64,000 nucleotides of DNA from Aquimonas voraii (GCF_900101825.1 NZ_FNAG01000015.1:27658-91657); one strand, 5' to 3'. Positions 25,168-33,880 are shown, numbered from the stretch's first letter. Numbers and translations: made by a program. Notes: generated by a model from the sequence alone, not told the origin.

Positions 25168-25983
25168 TCAGGCGGTCTTGGCCGTGACCTCGGCCCCATG
25201 CGCCGCCAAGAACAGGTTTAGAGCCCGCGCCAGCTCGCGGCCCATCTGCAGCTCGAAGTAGTCCTTGCGACAGATCACCTGCACGGGGCCCGCATCGAGC
25301 CGCTGGTGTGGGAAGTAGGGGCGCTCGCGCTGCCATGCGTGGAGCTGTCCCACGGGGACCGTGATGCCCGACTCCCCGGCGATGATGCGGATCGCGTTGA
25401 GTCCGTCCAGCAGCCGATCCGCACTGTCTGATGAGTACTGTGGCGCGCTCCAGCTATAGGTCTCCTGCGCGGCATACATCTTCAACTTGATCCCGTCGCG
25501 ATGGGACTCGGGTGCGGGATAGCGGCGCCCGAAGAAGATATCTCGGAAGCGTCGCGCGAGGTCTGCTCGAGCGACCTCATGCGCGTGCTCCTGCGAAGGG
25601 AAGCGGGCGCACATGGTTGGCCACAGGGCGTCCAGGGTGAAACCTGCTTCCCCATCGGCTCTAGGATTCAGACCCCGCAGGGCAAGGGCACGTCGCTCAT
25701 GTCTGCCAATGTCGTCCGGAACCAGATCTGCGAACGTATCCGCCGGCAGCGGCAGCCCCTCCGGCCCAAACACCCGGCGAGCGTAGTCGGCGATCTCGCG
25801 GGCTGCCTTCCGCTCGGCAACAAGGTAGGCGACCACAAGTTCGTCTTCGATGCTGCTCCAGCTCGCCAAATGAGGACTGAGGGCCTGAGCGTGCTTTGCC
25901 AACTCGAACGCTCGCCGGTACTGGCAGGTCTGCAGCTTGCAACGCTCGATGATCTCAACAATTTCCGGAGGTGTCCCGTTCAT
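25168..25983 (-). CDS. Hypothetical protein
   Basis: A 271-residue cytoplasmic protein starting MNGTPPEIVEIIERCKLQ. The ATG at 25983 has AGGAAGG upstream and is preferred to a longer frame. Tryptophan- and tyrosine-rich core (MYAAQETYSWSAPQYSSDSA). The C-terminus is helical (YFELQMGRELARALNLFLAA). I could not place it in a family. It lies 82 bases upstream of the secreted protein gene and may form an operon with it. Confidence 0.7.
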   Translation of the reverse strand: MNGTPPEIVEIIERCKLQTCQYRRAFELAKHAQALSPHLASWSSIEDELVVAYLVAERKAAREIADYARRVFGPEGLPLPADTFADLVPDDIGRHERRALALRGLNPRADGEAGFTLDALWPTMCARFPSQEHAHEVARADLARRFRDIFFGRRYPAPESHRDGIKLKMYAAQETYSWSAPQYSSDSADRLLDGLNAIRIIAGESGITVPVGQLHAWQRERPYFPHQRLDAGPVQVICRKDYFELQMGRELARALNLFLAAHGAEVTAKTA

Positions 25984-26250
25984 GGCCTGCCTTCCTGGTT
26001 GATGCCGGGAAGTCAAGCACACTCACGCCCACTGTCGAGTTGGATCGGGATACGCAAAGAACCATGCGATGACGGGCGAAGGCATTCTAGGCTTGGGCAA
26101 CTTCAGTGCGTCGAGGCCGGCCTTGATGCTCTGGCTCCGTGGTCGTCCATCTGCCAGTCAATGTTCTGCTTGCGCATGACGCGTTCGGTCGAAGGGTCGC
26201 CGGACGACCGCCAAGAGTGCTGCCGCAGAGTCGGGAGGATCACAGGGGAG

Positions 26251-26535
26251 CTACCCCTCGGGTTGTTGGCTCGGCCGGTCTCGCAGTAGACCCTGGCGCA
26301 ATCTCTCCATCGAGCGTTCGGCTTGCTCACGGGAAACTGGCATGCGGCTCGGATCGACGGACACCCCACCGTTCGGACTCACCGACACGCAACGCCGGCT
26401 CCACTTACGGATTTCCTCTTCCCTCCACGCTGGGCTATCGGGTGTCGGTTTGCCACCAAGGCGCTCGCGCACCTGCGTGAGGAAGGCCACGAGGAGCGAC
26501 ACGAGGCGGGGCTTTTGCATTGCCTTGATCTCCAT
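26251..26535 (-). CDS. Small hypothetical protein
   Basis: A 94-residue protein starting MEIKAMQKPRLVSLLVAFLT; a start at MQKPR five codons later is also possible because AAGG lies close to it. The N-terminus is hydrophobic enough for one membrane helix or a signal anchor (LVSLLVAFLTQV), the rest is charged. It lies 75 bases downstream of the 434-residue gene. Function unknown. Confidence 0.5.
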   Translation of the reverse strand: MEIKAMQKPRLVSLLVAFLTQVRERLGGKPTPDSPAWREEEIRKWSRRCVSVSPNGGVSVDPSRMPVSREQAERSMERLRQGLLRDRPSQQPEG

Positions 26536-26610
26536 CAGCGCTGCCAACGAGCCGCAATCAATCACGCACGGTTGGCTGAGTCTCACGCTCGGCGCGAGTG
26601 CCCCAGTATG

Positions 26611-27915
26611 TCAGCGCATGTGCGACAGGCTCAACACTGCGCCGCCGACGGCGGCTTCTGCGATCAGCGCGTCGAGCACTCGCCCGAGCGACAGCTGGGA
26701 ACCCGGCTCGCGCGTCACGCGCAGCGTCGCGCTGCAGACCTGCTGCTGTTCCTGGTGGATGAAATCGGCGAGATGCTCGCCAAAAGGCGCGGCTCGATGG
26801 ATCGGGGTGATTGAGAACAAACCCTCCTCCTCGTCGTTGGAAATGTGAAGCCGCTCCTTCAGGGCGAACGTGCGCCGCCAACGAGCAAGTGCCAGCAATC
26901 GTTCGACTACTTCGCCAGCCGGGGAGCCCGCTTGTGCAGCGCGCCAGGTCTGAAACGCCCTGCCGCGTCTCGCCCAGGGGGGATTGAAGCCCTCAAGCCT
27001 GACTTCGCGCATGTGCGCGCGCATGCGCTGCAGCAGAACCTGGTCATCGGGGTCCTCGCCCATCTCCTCGGCAACCTCTGCAAGCTGTTCGTAGCTCACA
27101 CGCGGCTCGTGGCCGTCCCATTCGCAGTTGAGCGCCAAATCGTTCAGAGATTCGAGCATGTAGGCGAGGTAGCTGGTCTCTCCGGCCGACTGCCACGCGT
27201 CGAGCGTGCCGACATCCAGTGCCATGACAACATCGTTCCAAGCGACACGCAGTGCGCGTGTCTCATCCGGCGTGTCGCCAGCGTAGCCCACCCACACGAA
27301 CGCATCGTTGCTGAGACCGATCACCGCATCCACGTCGGTCAGCTCGGCGTCGCCTTCGTCGCTTGTGATCGAGGACGGATTGATGAGGTACAGCAGCGCT
27401 GCTGGGTAAACGAAATGGGTGGTTTCAGGCTCGCAGTCCGGCGGCAAAAGGCGCCGCAAGCTGCGGGTCACTCGCGTCACCCGCCGGACCCACGCGGCAT
27501 TCAGGCAGATGGCCAGCTCGCGGGGCGACAGGTTGGGAACCGTCGCCAGCGCCTCGGGCGTGAGATCGCCGTCAGCAGCCAATGTCTCAATGAGACGCGC
27601 GAGTCCTGCGAGGACGCGATGGTCCGGTGCGGAATCCATCGCGCGCAGGTCGATCGCATGGGTCGTCAGCCGTGCCCGCTTCGGCCTGGTCGCATGCGCT
27701 CGGAACAGGGCGGCCACGCCGCTGTCGCCGCCGGCGACCGCCTGGGCAACGGCACCGGGGTCGATACGACCTGCGACCACTGCTTCCCGCAGCACGCGCC
27801 GGGCTCGCGCCCGCTCCGGCGGGGTGGGCGCCAGCATCGCGACATGGCAGGCGTCCGGCACGAAGCCGGTGCCGCGAAGCGCGGGGCGCGGCAGGGTGAG
27901 GAGAGCGAGGCTCAT
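26611..27915 (-). CDS. Hypothetical protein of 434 residues
   Basis: A long, well-supported frame with no signal peptide. The centre (FVYPAALLYLINPSSITSDE then DAVIGLSNDAFVWVGYAGD) has the look of a DUF1232/YkvA-like segment but without a clear membrane pair, so I leave it unassigned. The C-terminal part contains SPAGEVVERLLALARWRRTF and an acidic stretch. Its ATG overlaps the stop of the upstream 66-residue gene (ATGA). Confidence 0.75.
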   Translation of the reverse strand: MSLALLTLPRPALRGTGFVPDACHVAMLAPTPPERARARRVLREAVVAGRIDPGAVAQAVAGGDSGVAALFRAHATRPKRARLTTHAIDLRAMDSAPDHRVLAGLARLIETLAADGDLTPEALATVPNLSPRELAICLNAAWVRRVTRVTRSLRRLLPPDCEPETTHFVYPAALLYLINPSSITSDEGDAELTDVDAVIGLSNDAFVWVGYAGDTPDETRALRVAWNDVVMALDVGTLDAWQSAGETSYLAYMLESLNDLALNCEWDGHEPRVSYEQLAEVAEEMGEDPDDQVLLQRMRAHMREVRLEGFNPPWARRGRAFQTWRAAQAGSPAGEVVERLLALARWRRTFALKERLHISNDEEEGLFSITPIHRAAPFGEHLADFIHQEQQQVCSATLRVTREPGSQLSLGRVLDALIAEAAVGGAVLSLSHMR

Positions 27916-28112
27916 GCCAGCGGGATCAGCAGGGGATCACGCAGGGGGCGCGCGGGCCGCGCCAGGGCTCCGGCGCACAGTTCGGAGACGGCCTGCCAGC
28001 GCGCATCGGCAGCAGGCAGCGGATCGCGCGGGGCACTCCAGCTTTCGAGAGCGTCAAGCGCGGCCTGCAAGGCCGGATCATCATGGGTGTTGGCGCGCTG
28101 GAGGCGGGGCAT
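27912..28112 (-). CDS. Small hypothetical protein coupled to the 434-residue gene
   Basis: A 66-residue protein starting MPRLQRANTHDDPALQAALD. The stop overlaps the start of the next gene by four bases, which supports the frame. Upstream extension of the frame is antisense-like and was dropped. The middle is helical with conserved-looking tryptophans (ALESWSAP, ARWQAVSEL). No family recognised. Confidence 0.6.
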   Translation of the reverse strand: MPRLQRANTHDDPALQAALDALESWSAPRDPLPAADARWQAVSELCAGALARPARPLRDPLLIPLA

Positions 28113-28179
28113 GGGAAAGCTCCGTAGTGGTGCTTTGAGTTCAGCAGACAGCCGCCACCGCGCAACTTGGAGCAGCGCC

Positions 28180-28207
28180 CCGGAGCCGCCTCCAACGGCG
28201 GCTCCGG
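28180..28207 (-). terminator. Hairpin downstream of the DNA ligase gene
   Basis: CCGGAGCCGCC and GGCGGCTCCGG form a perfect 11-bp stem with a 6-base loop, starting 12 bases after the ligase stop on the minus strand. A T-run is lacking. Confidence 0.55.
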
Positions 28208-28219
28208 GCGGCGGCTGGC

Positions 28220-29314
28220 TCAGGCCGCCTCGGCCTCGCGCTTGAACTTCAGCTGGCCCACGGTGCAATCCTCGGCGCCGAGGTCGGAGCGCTGTCCCAA
28301 GAGGACAGGTTGGAACAGGCTGCCGCCGGGGAAGGCGTACAGGTAGGCGACCTCGACCAGATCGCCCTCGGCGGGCACCGGCTGATTCGCAGGAATCGCC
28401 ACGTTGCCCACGGCGACCCACACGCCCGCAGCCGGGTCATGCAGTTCCAGCTGCACCGAGCGCTTGCCCTCGTTGATCGCGCGGACCCGGCAGGTCGCCG
28501 AATCGACGAACTTGTGCTTGCGCTGGGTGCCGCCGGAGTTCGGACGATCCGGCGTATACGGGGCGTCCATGCGCTTGAACACCACGCCCTCGCGGCGCTC
28601 GCTGCGCATCGTGTCCAAAGCGCGGCGCTTCTGGTCCGCAGTTCGATAGGTGAAGGGCCGCCCCCATTCGGTCGCGTCGATGACGAGCGCTTCGAGCGCC
28701 GCCAAGCGCGCAGCGTAGGGGCGGTCCCGCAGATCGACGCCGTTGCAGACCAGGAGATCGAAGGGGAAGTACGACTCGCCCACTTGCTCGCCATCGATCA
28801 CTGTGAGGCCCGTGGTTTCGACCTTCGCACGCACGGTCTGTTCGATGCGCACTGAGAGCGCCACAGTCAGCCCTTTGCGGTTGATGCCGCTGACGGTGCC
28901 CCCGTCGATCACCAGCAGGCGGCGCTCGCCATCGTGCTTTTCCTGCATGCCCCAGGCCGCGTCCTCAAGCAGCGCGTCCAGCTGGGAAGCATCATCGACG
29001 GGGTTCAGTAGCTGCGGTCGATAGCCGCTCACGCGCCCCGCGTGCTCAGTGCCGCTGTAGGCGGCAGCGCCCTCCATCGGGGAGTACCCCTTGCTCTGCT
29101 TCTCATTGACCAGCTTGTCGTAGATGCGCTTCGCCTGCGCATACGTCACCGGAGTCGGCGTCTTACTCCCCGCGGTCAGCGCGGCACCGCGCCGACCGTA
29201 CTGGAACTCGACGCGCCACTGCTCGCCGTCCGAGCTCAGCTGCGCCTGATACACCTTGTCGCTCGCGCCTTCGCGGAAGTAGAGCGTGATCGATTCGCCA
29301 TCTTCGGCATCCAC
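28220..29314 (-). CDS. WGR-domain ATP-dependent DNA ligase-like protein
   Basis: A 364-residue protein. The first 80 residues are a WGR domain (VYQAQLSSDGEQWRVEFQYG with RRGA replacing WGRIG). The rest is an ATP-dependent ligase/nucleotidyltransferase core: the adenylated lysine is in MQEKHDGERRLLV (motif I, KxDGxR, near residue 123). Motif III-like LTVIDGEQV, motif IV-like REGVVFKRMD and motif V-like QRKHKFVDS follow. A small OB-like domain is at the C-terminus. Members of this group have been annotated as ATP-dependent ligases on plasmids and phages. It could seal nicks after conjugative transfer (inference). Downstream hairpin at 28180-28207. Confidence 0.85.
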   Translation of the reverse strand: MDAEDGESITLYFREGASDKVYQAQLSSDGEQWRVEFQYGRRGAALTAGSKTPTPVTYAQAKRIYDKLVNEKQSKGYSPMEGAAAYSGTEHAGRVSGYRPQLLNPVDDASQLDALLEDAAWGMQEKHDGERRLLVIDGGTVSGINRKGLTVALSVRIEQTVRAKVETTGLTVIDGEQVGESYFPFDLLVCNGVDLRDRPYAARLAALEALVIDATEWGRPFTYRTADQKRRALDTMRSERREGVVFKRMDAPYTPDRPNSGGTQRKHKFVDSATCRVRAINEGKRSVQLELHDPAAGVWVAVGNVAIPANQPVPAEGDLVEVAYLYAFPGGSLFQPVLLGQRSDLGAEDCTVGQLKFKREAEAA

Positions 29315-29366
29315 GGGGCGGCCGGGATCATACCCGCGCCTGTTTGAGTATTCTCGCTAAGTTCGC

Positions 29367-30356
29367 CTAGCGGACATCGAGAGCAGTTGCGTGCGTCAGC
29401 AACTCGCGGACTGCCGTGGTCACGGCGGCCTGCAATCCGAGCTTTTCGTGGATGGTGCGGCGTGCCCGGTAGTGGAACACCGGCAGCCCGCCATGCGCTT
29501 CGGCCACGTGGTCTTCCAGGACGGCCACGCCGTCGATCAGGCCCAACTCCTGTGCTTGGGTGGCGGTCCAGACCCGACCACTGAAAAGCTCGGGGTTGTC
29601 CTGCAGCCGCTCGCCCCGGGAGGCACGCACATCGGCGGCGAAGGTCTGCCCGACCTGGTCAACCACGTCCTGCATCGCCGCGTCCTGCGCCGGGGTGTTC
29701 GGCACGGTCAGTGCGTTGGCCGTCTTCAGCGGGCCACTGGCGAACTGCCGCTCGGTGATCCCGATCCGCTGTGCCACCTCGCTGGCGTCGTAGGTCGACA
29801 CGACCGCACCGATGGAGCCGACCAGGGCATACCGATTCGCGACGATGGTGTCGCTGGCAGTCGCAACCAGGTAGGCGGCGCTGGCCCCCATGGCCTCGAT
29901 GACCGAATCGACTCGCAGCTCGGGCCGGGTGCCGCGGCATCGCCGCACCGCCGCGCCGATGCGCTCGGCTTCGCTGGGGGAGCCGCCCGGGCTGTTGATA
30001 CGCAGGATCAGGCCACGCGTCAGGGGGTTGGCGCAGGCGTCATCGATCAGCGGGACGATCCTCGCCGCCGAGGCGTCCGCCTCGGCTTGGATCGGGCCTG
30101 AAATCGAGACCACGGCGACGTTCGGGCGACCGGGCCCCACAGTCGGATCAAGCAGGGGGGCATAGAGGGCGAGGTACATCGCCGCGCCGCCCAGGCCCGC
30201 CGTCAGCAGCAGGGTCCGCTTGATGGTGCGCCAGCGGGTCTCCGCCCGGTGGTGCTGCAGGTAACGCCCGGCGAATTCCTCGGCCAGATCCGCGAGTCGG
30301 TCCTGGGCGGGACGCTCGGGGGTGTCCGTGGTCTGTGTGTCTCGATCCTGGTTCAT
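29367..30356 (-). CDS. S49 family serine peptidase (SppA-like)
   Basis: A 329-residue inner-membrane peptidase of the signal peptide peptidase A family. One N-terminal membrane helix (LLLTAGLGGAAMYLALYAPLL) anchors it. The catalytic Ser is in EAMGASAAYLVATASD near residue 159 and the catalytic Lys in FASGPLKTANAL. RINSPGGSPSEAERI is the typical substrate-groove motif. Single-domain length matches the short SppA forms. It overlaps the upstream gene (ATGA) and lies downstream of it in an operon. S49 peptidases are found in some conjugative regions; its substrate here is unknown. Confidence 0.9.
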   Translation of the reverse strand: MNQDRDTQTTDTPERPAQDRLADLAEEFAGRYLQHHRAETRWRTIKRTLLLTAGLGGAAMYLALYAPLLDPTVGPGRPNVAVVSISGPIQAEADASAARIVPLIDDACANPLTRGLILRINSPGGSPSEAERIGAAVRRCRGTRPELRVDSVIEAMGASAAYLVATASDTIVANRYALVGSIGAVVSTYDASEVAQRIGITERQFASGPLKTANALTVPNTPAQDAAMQDVVDQVGQTFAADVRASRGERLQDNPELFSGRVWTATQAQELGLIDGVAVLEDHVAEAHGGLPVFHYRARRTIHEKLGLQAAVTTAVRELLTHATALDVR

Positions 30357-30889
30357 TCGCTAACCCCTCCTTGGGCCATGTCCTCGGGCAGGAGCCAGTC
30401 CGACTCCTGCGTCCCCGCTCTGGGAGCGGCAGCCGCTCGCTGCTTGCGGCGCTTGTTCTGCCAGCGCGTGAGTTCCAGCGCGTCCTGCGCTGCGGGCATC
30501 CAGCGCTGCAGCTGGTCCTCGATGCCCAGGATGAAGTCGAGATACTCGGGCGCAACTTGCGTCAGGAGTTTGGTCAGGCGCTCGCGTGCACACCCGCGGC
30601 CGTTGCGCTGGACCTGTCGCGCGTACCACCTGCCGCTCGGGTCTCGCTTGATGAGGTGCATCCACGCAATGGTCGGCTTGACCTGATTCATACGGATGCG
30701 GAGCGCGATCGGGCAGAAGCCTCGGCCGGCACCGAGCGAGCGGGCGATCTGGTTCCTGCCCTCGGTGAAGGCCTGCTCCAGTTCGTTTGCGTTCTGGCGG
30801 ACCTGTTCACGGAGGCGGTCCGTCAGCTGGTCGATGGCTTCCGCGGTTTCGGCGAAGGAATCCGCACTCTTGGGGATGTCGTTTTTCAT
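30353..30889 (-). CDS. Hypothetical plasmid protein coupled to the S49 peptidase
   Basis: A 178-residue, largely helical, soluble protein starting MKNDIPKSADSFAETAEAID. It carries a coiled-coil-like N-terminus (QLTDRLREQVRQNANELEQA), a compact centre (WMHLIKRDPSGRWYARQVQ) and a basic C-terminus. Its stop overlaps the peptidase start. It is the first gene after the inverted repeat at 30916-30954, a likely promoter-operator region. No family recognised. Confidence 0.72.
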   Translation of the reverse strand: MKNDIPKSADSFAETAEAIDQLTDRLREQVRQNANELEQAFTEGRNQIARSLGAGRGFCPIALRIRMNQVKPTIAWMHLIKRDPSGRWYARQVQRNGRGCARERLTKLLTQVAPEYLDFILGIEDQLQRWMPAAQDALELTRWQNKRRKQRAAAAPRAGTQESDWLLPEDMAQGGVSE

Positions 30890-30915
30890 GAATGCTTATG
30901 GCCACGCAGATTTGG

Positions 30916-30954
30916 GACATAACGCGCGCGCGCCGCGCACATGCGCGTTATGTC
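30916..30954. promoter_or_regulatory. Perfect 12-bp inverted repeat upstream of the 30889 gene
   Basis: GACATAACGCGC (30916-30927) and GCGCGTTATGTC (30943-30954) are exact complements separated by 15 bases of GC-rich sequence. It lies 27 bases upstream of the start at 30889. The GCGTTA/TAACGC core reappears as an inverted repeat at 37381-37403, so a common plasmid regulator is possible. Confidence 0.55.
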
Positions 30955-31058
30955 AGAAGGAAGTGCGTGGCTATATGTATAGAGGCGAGAGCCCCCGAGT
31001 CGAGGGGTTGACAGCACAAGGGCGCGACCGGGGGCATCCAGATGGAGGCGAGTGGCGT

Positions 31059-31450
31059 CTAGAGTCCTGTTTCTACGTGGTTTTTTGCCCCTAAAGGGCG
31101 GCTGAGACGAGCCTTTCCCTGCGTTTTCCGATCGCCCTGGCTTGCGGCGGTGCTCTCCGCTGGAGCAAATGCCTAGATCCTTGTTTCTACGCGCTTTTTC
31201 AATGTTTGGGCCAGTTTTGGGCCAGCCGTGGGCCAGTTTTTGCCCAATGCTGGTCCGGATTTGGGCCAGCTTTGGGCCAGATCTGGCCCAATCACTCTAG
31301 AGCATTGTTTCTGCGTGGATTTTTGCGTGGCCGTGTCCATCGCTCTACATTGTGTGGTGGCGCTTACCGCAAGTTGCAGGGGTGTCTGTCAACTGCTCAG
31401 TCTCGGGGTTGGGCCAGATCCGGCCCAGTTCTGGGCCCGTTTTGGCCCAC
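31059..31450 (+). repeat. parC: parC-like centromere with two repeat families
   Basis: Family 1: three copies of a block like TAGAKYCTTGTTTCTACGYG followed by a T-run, starting at 31059, 31174 and 31298 (spacing 115 and 124). Family 2: GGGCCAG repeats with T/A-rich spacers at 10-12-base phasing (31205-31290, both orientations) and again at 31409-31447. They lie directly upstream of the ParM gene. This resembles R1 parC, made of 11-base direct repeats bound by ParR. No gene is supported in 30955-31477. Confidence 0.7.
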
Positions 31451-31477
31451 GTCCCAACTTGCAAGGAGCATCCCAGA

Positions 31478-32500
31478 ATGAGCACTGTCCTCGTCGGCCT
31501 CGATATCGGTTTCGGCAACACCAAGATCGCGCATCAAATTGGTGAGCCTGGTCCGGTGCAACTTCACCGCTTCGCTTCGGGCGCCTGCCCGCTCGACGTC
31601 CTGCCGGTGGCTATGGATGGCAGTCGTAACCTCTGCGGGGGGCGGCGGGTGTTGGTGCACGGTGAGGACTGGGTGGCCGGCCTCGACTCGCACTACATGA
31701 GTGGCTACACCCGCCCTCTCAGTGATGACTACACGCGCACCACCGACTGGCTCGCGCTGGCACACGCGGCGCTCGTGCACATCGGGCAGCGCCGCATCAC
31801 TTGTCTGGTCGCCGGGCTGCCGGTGTCCGAGTTCTACACGCCTGGCCGCCGCGAGGCGGTTGTCGAGCGGCTGCAGGCGGTGCATCGCGTCGGCGCGGAG
31901 GCGACGGTCGAGGTGCAACAGGTGGTGGTCGTCCCGCAGCCGCTGGGCGCCTACGGAGCGTGGTTCACCCAGCACGAGGCTGCGCGCGGTCGCCCGATGG
32001 ACCGCGATGCGATGGTGCTGGTGATCGATCCGGGCCACTACTCGGTCGACTGGGTCCTGATGCAGGGGTCTTTGATCCGTCGACAGTCCAGCCACTCGAG
32101 CACGCTTGCGGGCTCCGAGCTGTTGCGCCGGGCGAGCGTTCTGCTCAAGGAGCGCCATGGCCGGACGGTGACCGTGGATCGCCTGGAGGCGCGTGTGCGC
32201 CGAGACGATCTGAAGATGGACATCAGCGAGGAGATCCAGATCGACCTCGCCGAGATCCTTCAGGAGGCGGCGCTCCAGGTCGTTGACGCGGTGATCCGGG
32301 ACGTCCGCGGCTCGCTGAAGTCGGTGACCGAGGCGCTGTACGGCATCGTGATCGCCGGGGGCGGCGCGCCGATCTACGCGCCGGCGGTGGCCGCCGCGTT
32401 CCCGGACGTCAAGGTCTATCGCCTGCCCGACTCGATCATGGCGAACGCGGTGGGCTTCCTGCAGTTCGCCCGACATCTGCGCACCCAGCAGGCCGCCTGA
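31478..32500 (+). CDS. parM: ParM/StbA-type actin-like partition ATPase
   Basis: A 340-residue actin-like ATPase. The phosphate 1 motif is VGLDIGFGNTKIAH near residue 6, phosphate 2 is LVIDPGHYSVDWVLM near residue 178, and the adenosine motif is GIVIAGGGAPIYAP near 290. StbA/ParM filaments push plasmid copies apart. The ATG at 31478 has AAGGAG upstream. It is directly downstream of the repeat centromere and overlaps the next gene by one base (TGATG), the usual parMR arrangement. Confidence 0.92.
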   Translation: MSTVLVGLDIGFGNTKIAHQIGEPGPVQLHRFASGACPLDVLPVAMDGSRNLCGGRRVLVHGEDWVAGLDSHYMSGYTRPLSDDYTRTTDWLALAHAALVHIGQRRITCLVAGLPVSEFYTPGRREAVVERLQAVHRVGAEATVEVQQVVVVPQPLGAYGAWFTQHEAARGRPMDRDAMVLVIDPGHYSVDWVLMQGSLIRRQSSHSSTLAGSELLRRASVLLKERHGRTVTVDRLEARVRRDDLKMDISEEIQIDLAEILQEAALQVVDAVIRDVRGSLKSVTEALYGIVIAGGGAPIYAPAVAAAFPDVKVYRLPDSIMANAVGFLQFARHLRTQQAA

Positions 32501-32973
32501 TGCCCCGGCCGCACTTCACCCGCGACGCGTGGGGCGACGCGCTACGGGCGCTGCTTGAGCCCACGGACGGGCGCAAGAAGCCGAAGTCGGCGAAGCAGCG
32601 CTACTGGATGCTGCTCGGCGCAGCGGCGGAAGCGCGCGGGTTCGCCTGCGTTGTCGCCGACGACGGCACACTCGGGTTTGTCCAGCCCACGGACGGCGAC
32701 GTCCGCCCAAGCGATGCCTGGGTTCGATTGCCCGGAGCGGATCACTCCAAGCCGCGGGCTGTTCCTTCGGCCGATCGCGTTTCGTCTGGGCCTCTCCTGG
32801 TATCGAGTCCGCAGGTCCTGTCGGCAGCAGCGGCCCCAGGGGGTGGATCGGTTTCGCCGTCCCTTGGGGATCTCGCGTCTGCGCCCCTGATACCGGAGCC
32901 TGATCCACCGCCGGGTCCGACCACGGCCCCGCACGGCGCATTCTTCGTCGACATGGTCGCCGGACTGGGTTGA
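32500..32973 (+). CDS. Putative ParR/StbB-position adaptor protein
   Basis: A 157-residue protein coupled to parM by a TGATG overlap. The first 75 residues are folded-looking (KPKSAKQRYWMLLGAAAEAR, FACVVADDGTLGFVQP), the rest is proline- and serine-rich and likely disordered. I see no clear ribbon-helix-helix motif, so the ParR role rests on position only. Alternatively it is an unrelated partition accessory. Confidence 0.6.
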   Translation: MPRPHFTRDAWGDALRALLEPTDGRKKPKSAKQRYWMLLGAAAEARGFACVVADDGTLGFVQPTDGDVRPSDAWVRLPGADHSKPRAVPSADRVSSGPLLVSSPQVLSAAAAPGGGSVSPSLGDLASAPLIPEPDPPPGPTTAPHGAFFVDMVAGLG

Positions 32974-32996
32974 TCTCATGCTCGGCACCCTATAAT
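32969..32996 (+). promoter_or_regulatory. Promoter of the KorB-like gene
   Basis: A perfect -10 TATAAT (32991-32996) lies 15-16 bases after TTGATC/GTTGAT. The GTG start at 33005 is only 8 bases beyond the -10, so the mRNA would be nearly leaderless. Confidence 0.55.
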
Positions 32997-33004
32997 TTTG
33001 GCTC

Positions 33005-33880
33005 GTGCCAAAAAAATACCAAACCACTCCGCGAGCTCAGCGCCGCTCCAGGCCTGAGCTCGCGCGCCTTCCGGCCTTGGGGCTACGCCCCTATCTCTGC
33101 CTCGATTCAAGCCAGACGCCACTGCCCCACCCTGCCCCACGGCCTCTCGTGGCCCTGCGCGGGCCCGCCGACTTTGACCCGCCGCAGGTCTTGCTGGGCC
33201 GCTCTCGATTGAGTGTTCCCGCGGGCTTGGTCTCGGTGTGGCTGCTGCAGCTGTCCGACGAGCAGGCGGAGTTGGTCAGCAGCTCTGACTTCGAGCCCTC
33301 CCCTCGCCCGTCCGCGGTCGCCACGACCTGCCTGGCCCTGTGGTCGGCGGGTCTGCGTCTACCCGCGATCAGCGAGGTACTCGCCTTGGGCGTCGGCGCA
33401 TCGGTCGTCCAGCGATACATCCGGGCCGCGGCCATGCCGCAGTCCCTGCTGTCCCTGCTGGACCGTGGCCTCCTGACTTGGGGACACCTCCGCTTGCTGG
33501 ATCGCCTTCACCCGGAGGACCGCATCGTCTGGGGGGAGCGAACCGTCGCTCGGCGGTGGTCGGTGCGCTCGCTCGCCACGGCCTTGTCGGGCAGGCAGGC
33601 GGCTCCGCCGTCCCCAGACCACGCTCACTTCGAGCGCCTGCTTCGAGAGGCGTTGCAGGCTGATGGGCTTCAGTTGCTGTCCACAGGCGATGGCGCCTAC
33701 GCCCTGGAACTGAACTGGTCGTGGTTGCCGGCCCTGCAGTCGGTACTGGAGCGACTCGGCCAAGCCCCCCTCCTCGAGGACGCGGACGCCCTCCCCCGCC
33801 GCCCTCGATCCGTGCGCATCGAGCTCGACTCCACCGACGAGTTGCATGCTTTGGTCAGCCACTTGCTGCCTGAGGCTTAA
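33005..33880 (+). CDS. KorB/ParB-like DNA-binding protein
   Basis: A 291-residue protein with GTG start (MPKKYQTTPRAQRRSR). The centre holds a ParB/KorB-type helix-turn-helix: RLPAISEVLALGVGASVVQR, then AMPQSLLSLLDRGLLTWGHL. The nuclease-like ParB N-domain is not evident. KorB-like proteins act as plasmid repressors and partition proteins. Near its end and downstream lie two copies of a palindrome (AATTTGACGGTCAAATT) that could be its target. Its last third is duplicated in degenerate form at 34194-34512. Confidence 0.72.
   Translation: MPKKYQTTPRAQRRSRPELARLPALGLRPYLCLDSSQTPLPHPAPRPLVALRGPADFDPPQVLLGRSRLSVPAGLVSVWLLQLSDEQAELVSSSDFEPSPRPSAVATTCLALWSAGLRLPAISEVLALGVGASVVQRYIRAAAMPQSLLSLLDRGLLTWGHLRLLDRLHPEDRIVWGERTVARRWSVRSLATALSGRQAAPPSPDHAHFERLLREALQADGLQLLSTGDGAYALELNWSWLPALQSVLERLGQAPLLEDADALPRRPRSVRIELDSTDELHALVSHLLPEA

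Noticed and set aside
26007..26060. Possible seventh copy of the conserved promoter box before the 25983 gene
   Set aside because: TGGGCGTGAG and TATCCCGAT occur on the minus strand, but spacing and order do not match the other six copies.
27627..28138. Plus-strand frames opposite the 434-residue and ligase genes
   Set aside because: High-GC shadows rich in Arg, Ala and Pro with no ribosome sites; the minus-strand genes have motifs and overlapping starts.
31205..31447. CRISPR-like array in front of parM
   Set aside because: Repeats are 7-11 bases with 3-5-base spacers and both orientations; this fits a ParR-type centromere, not CRISPR.
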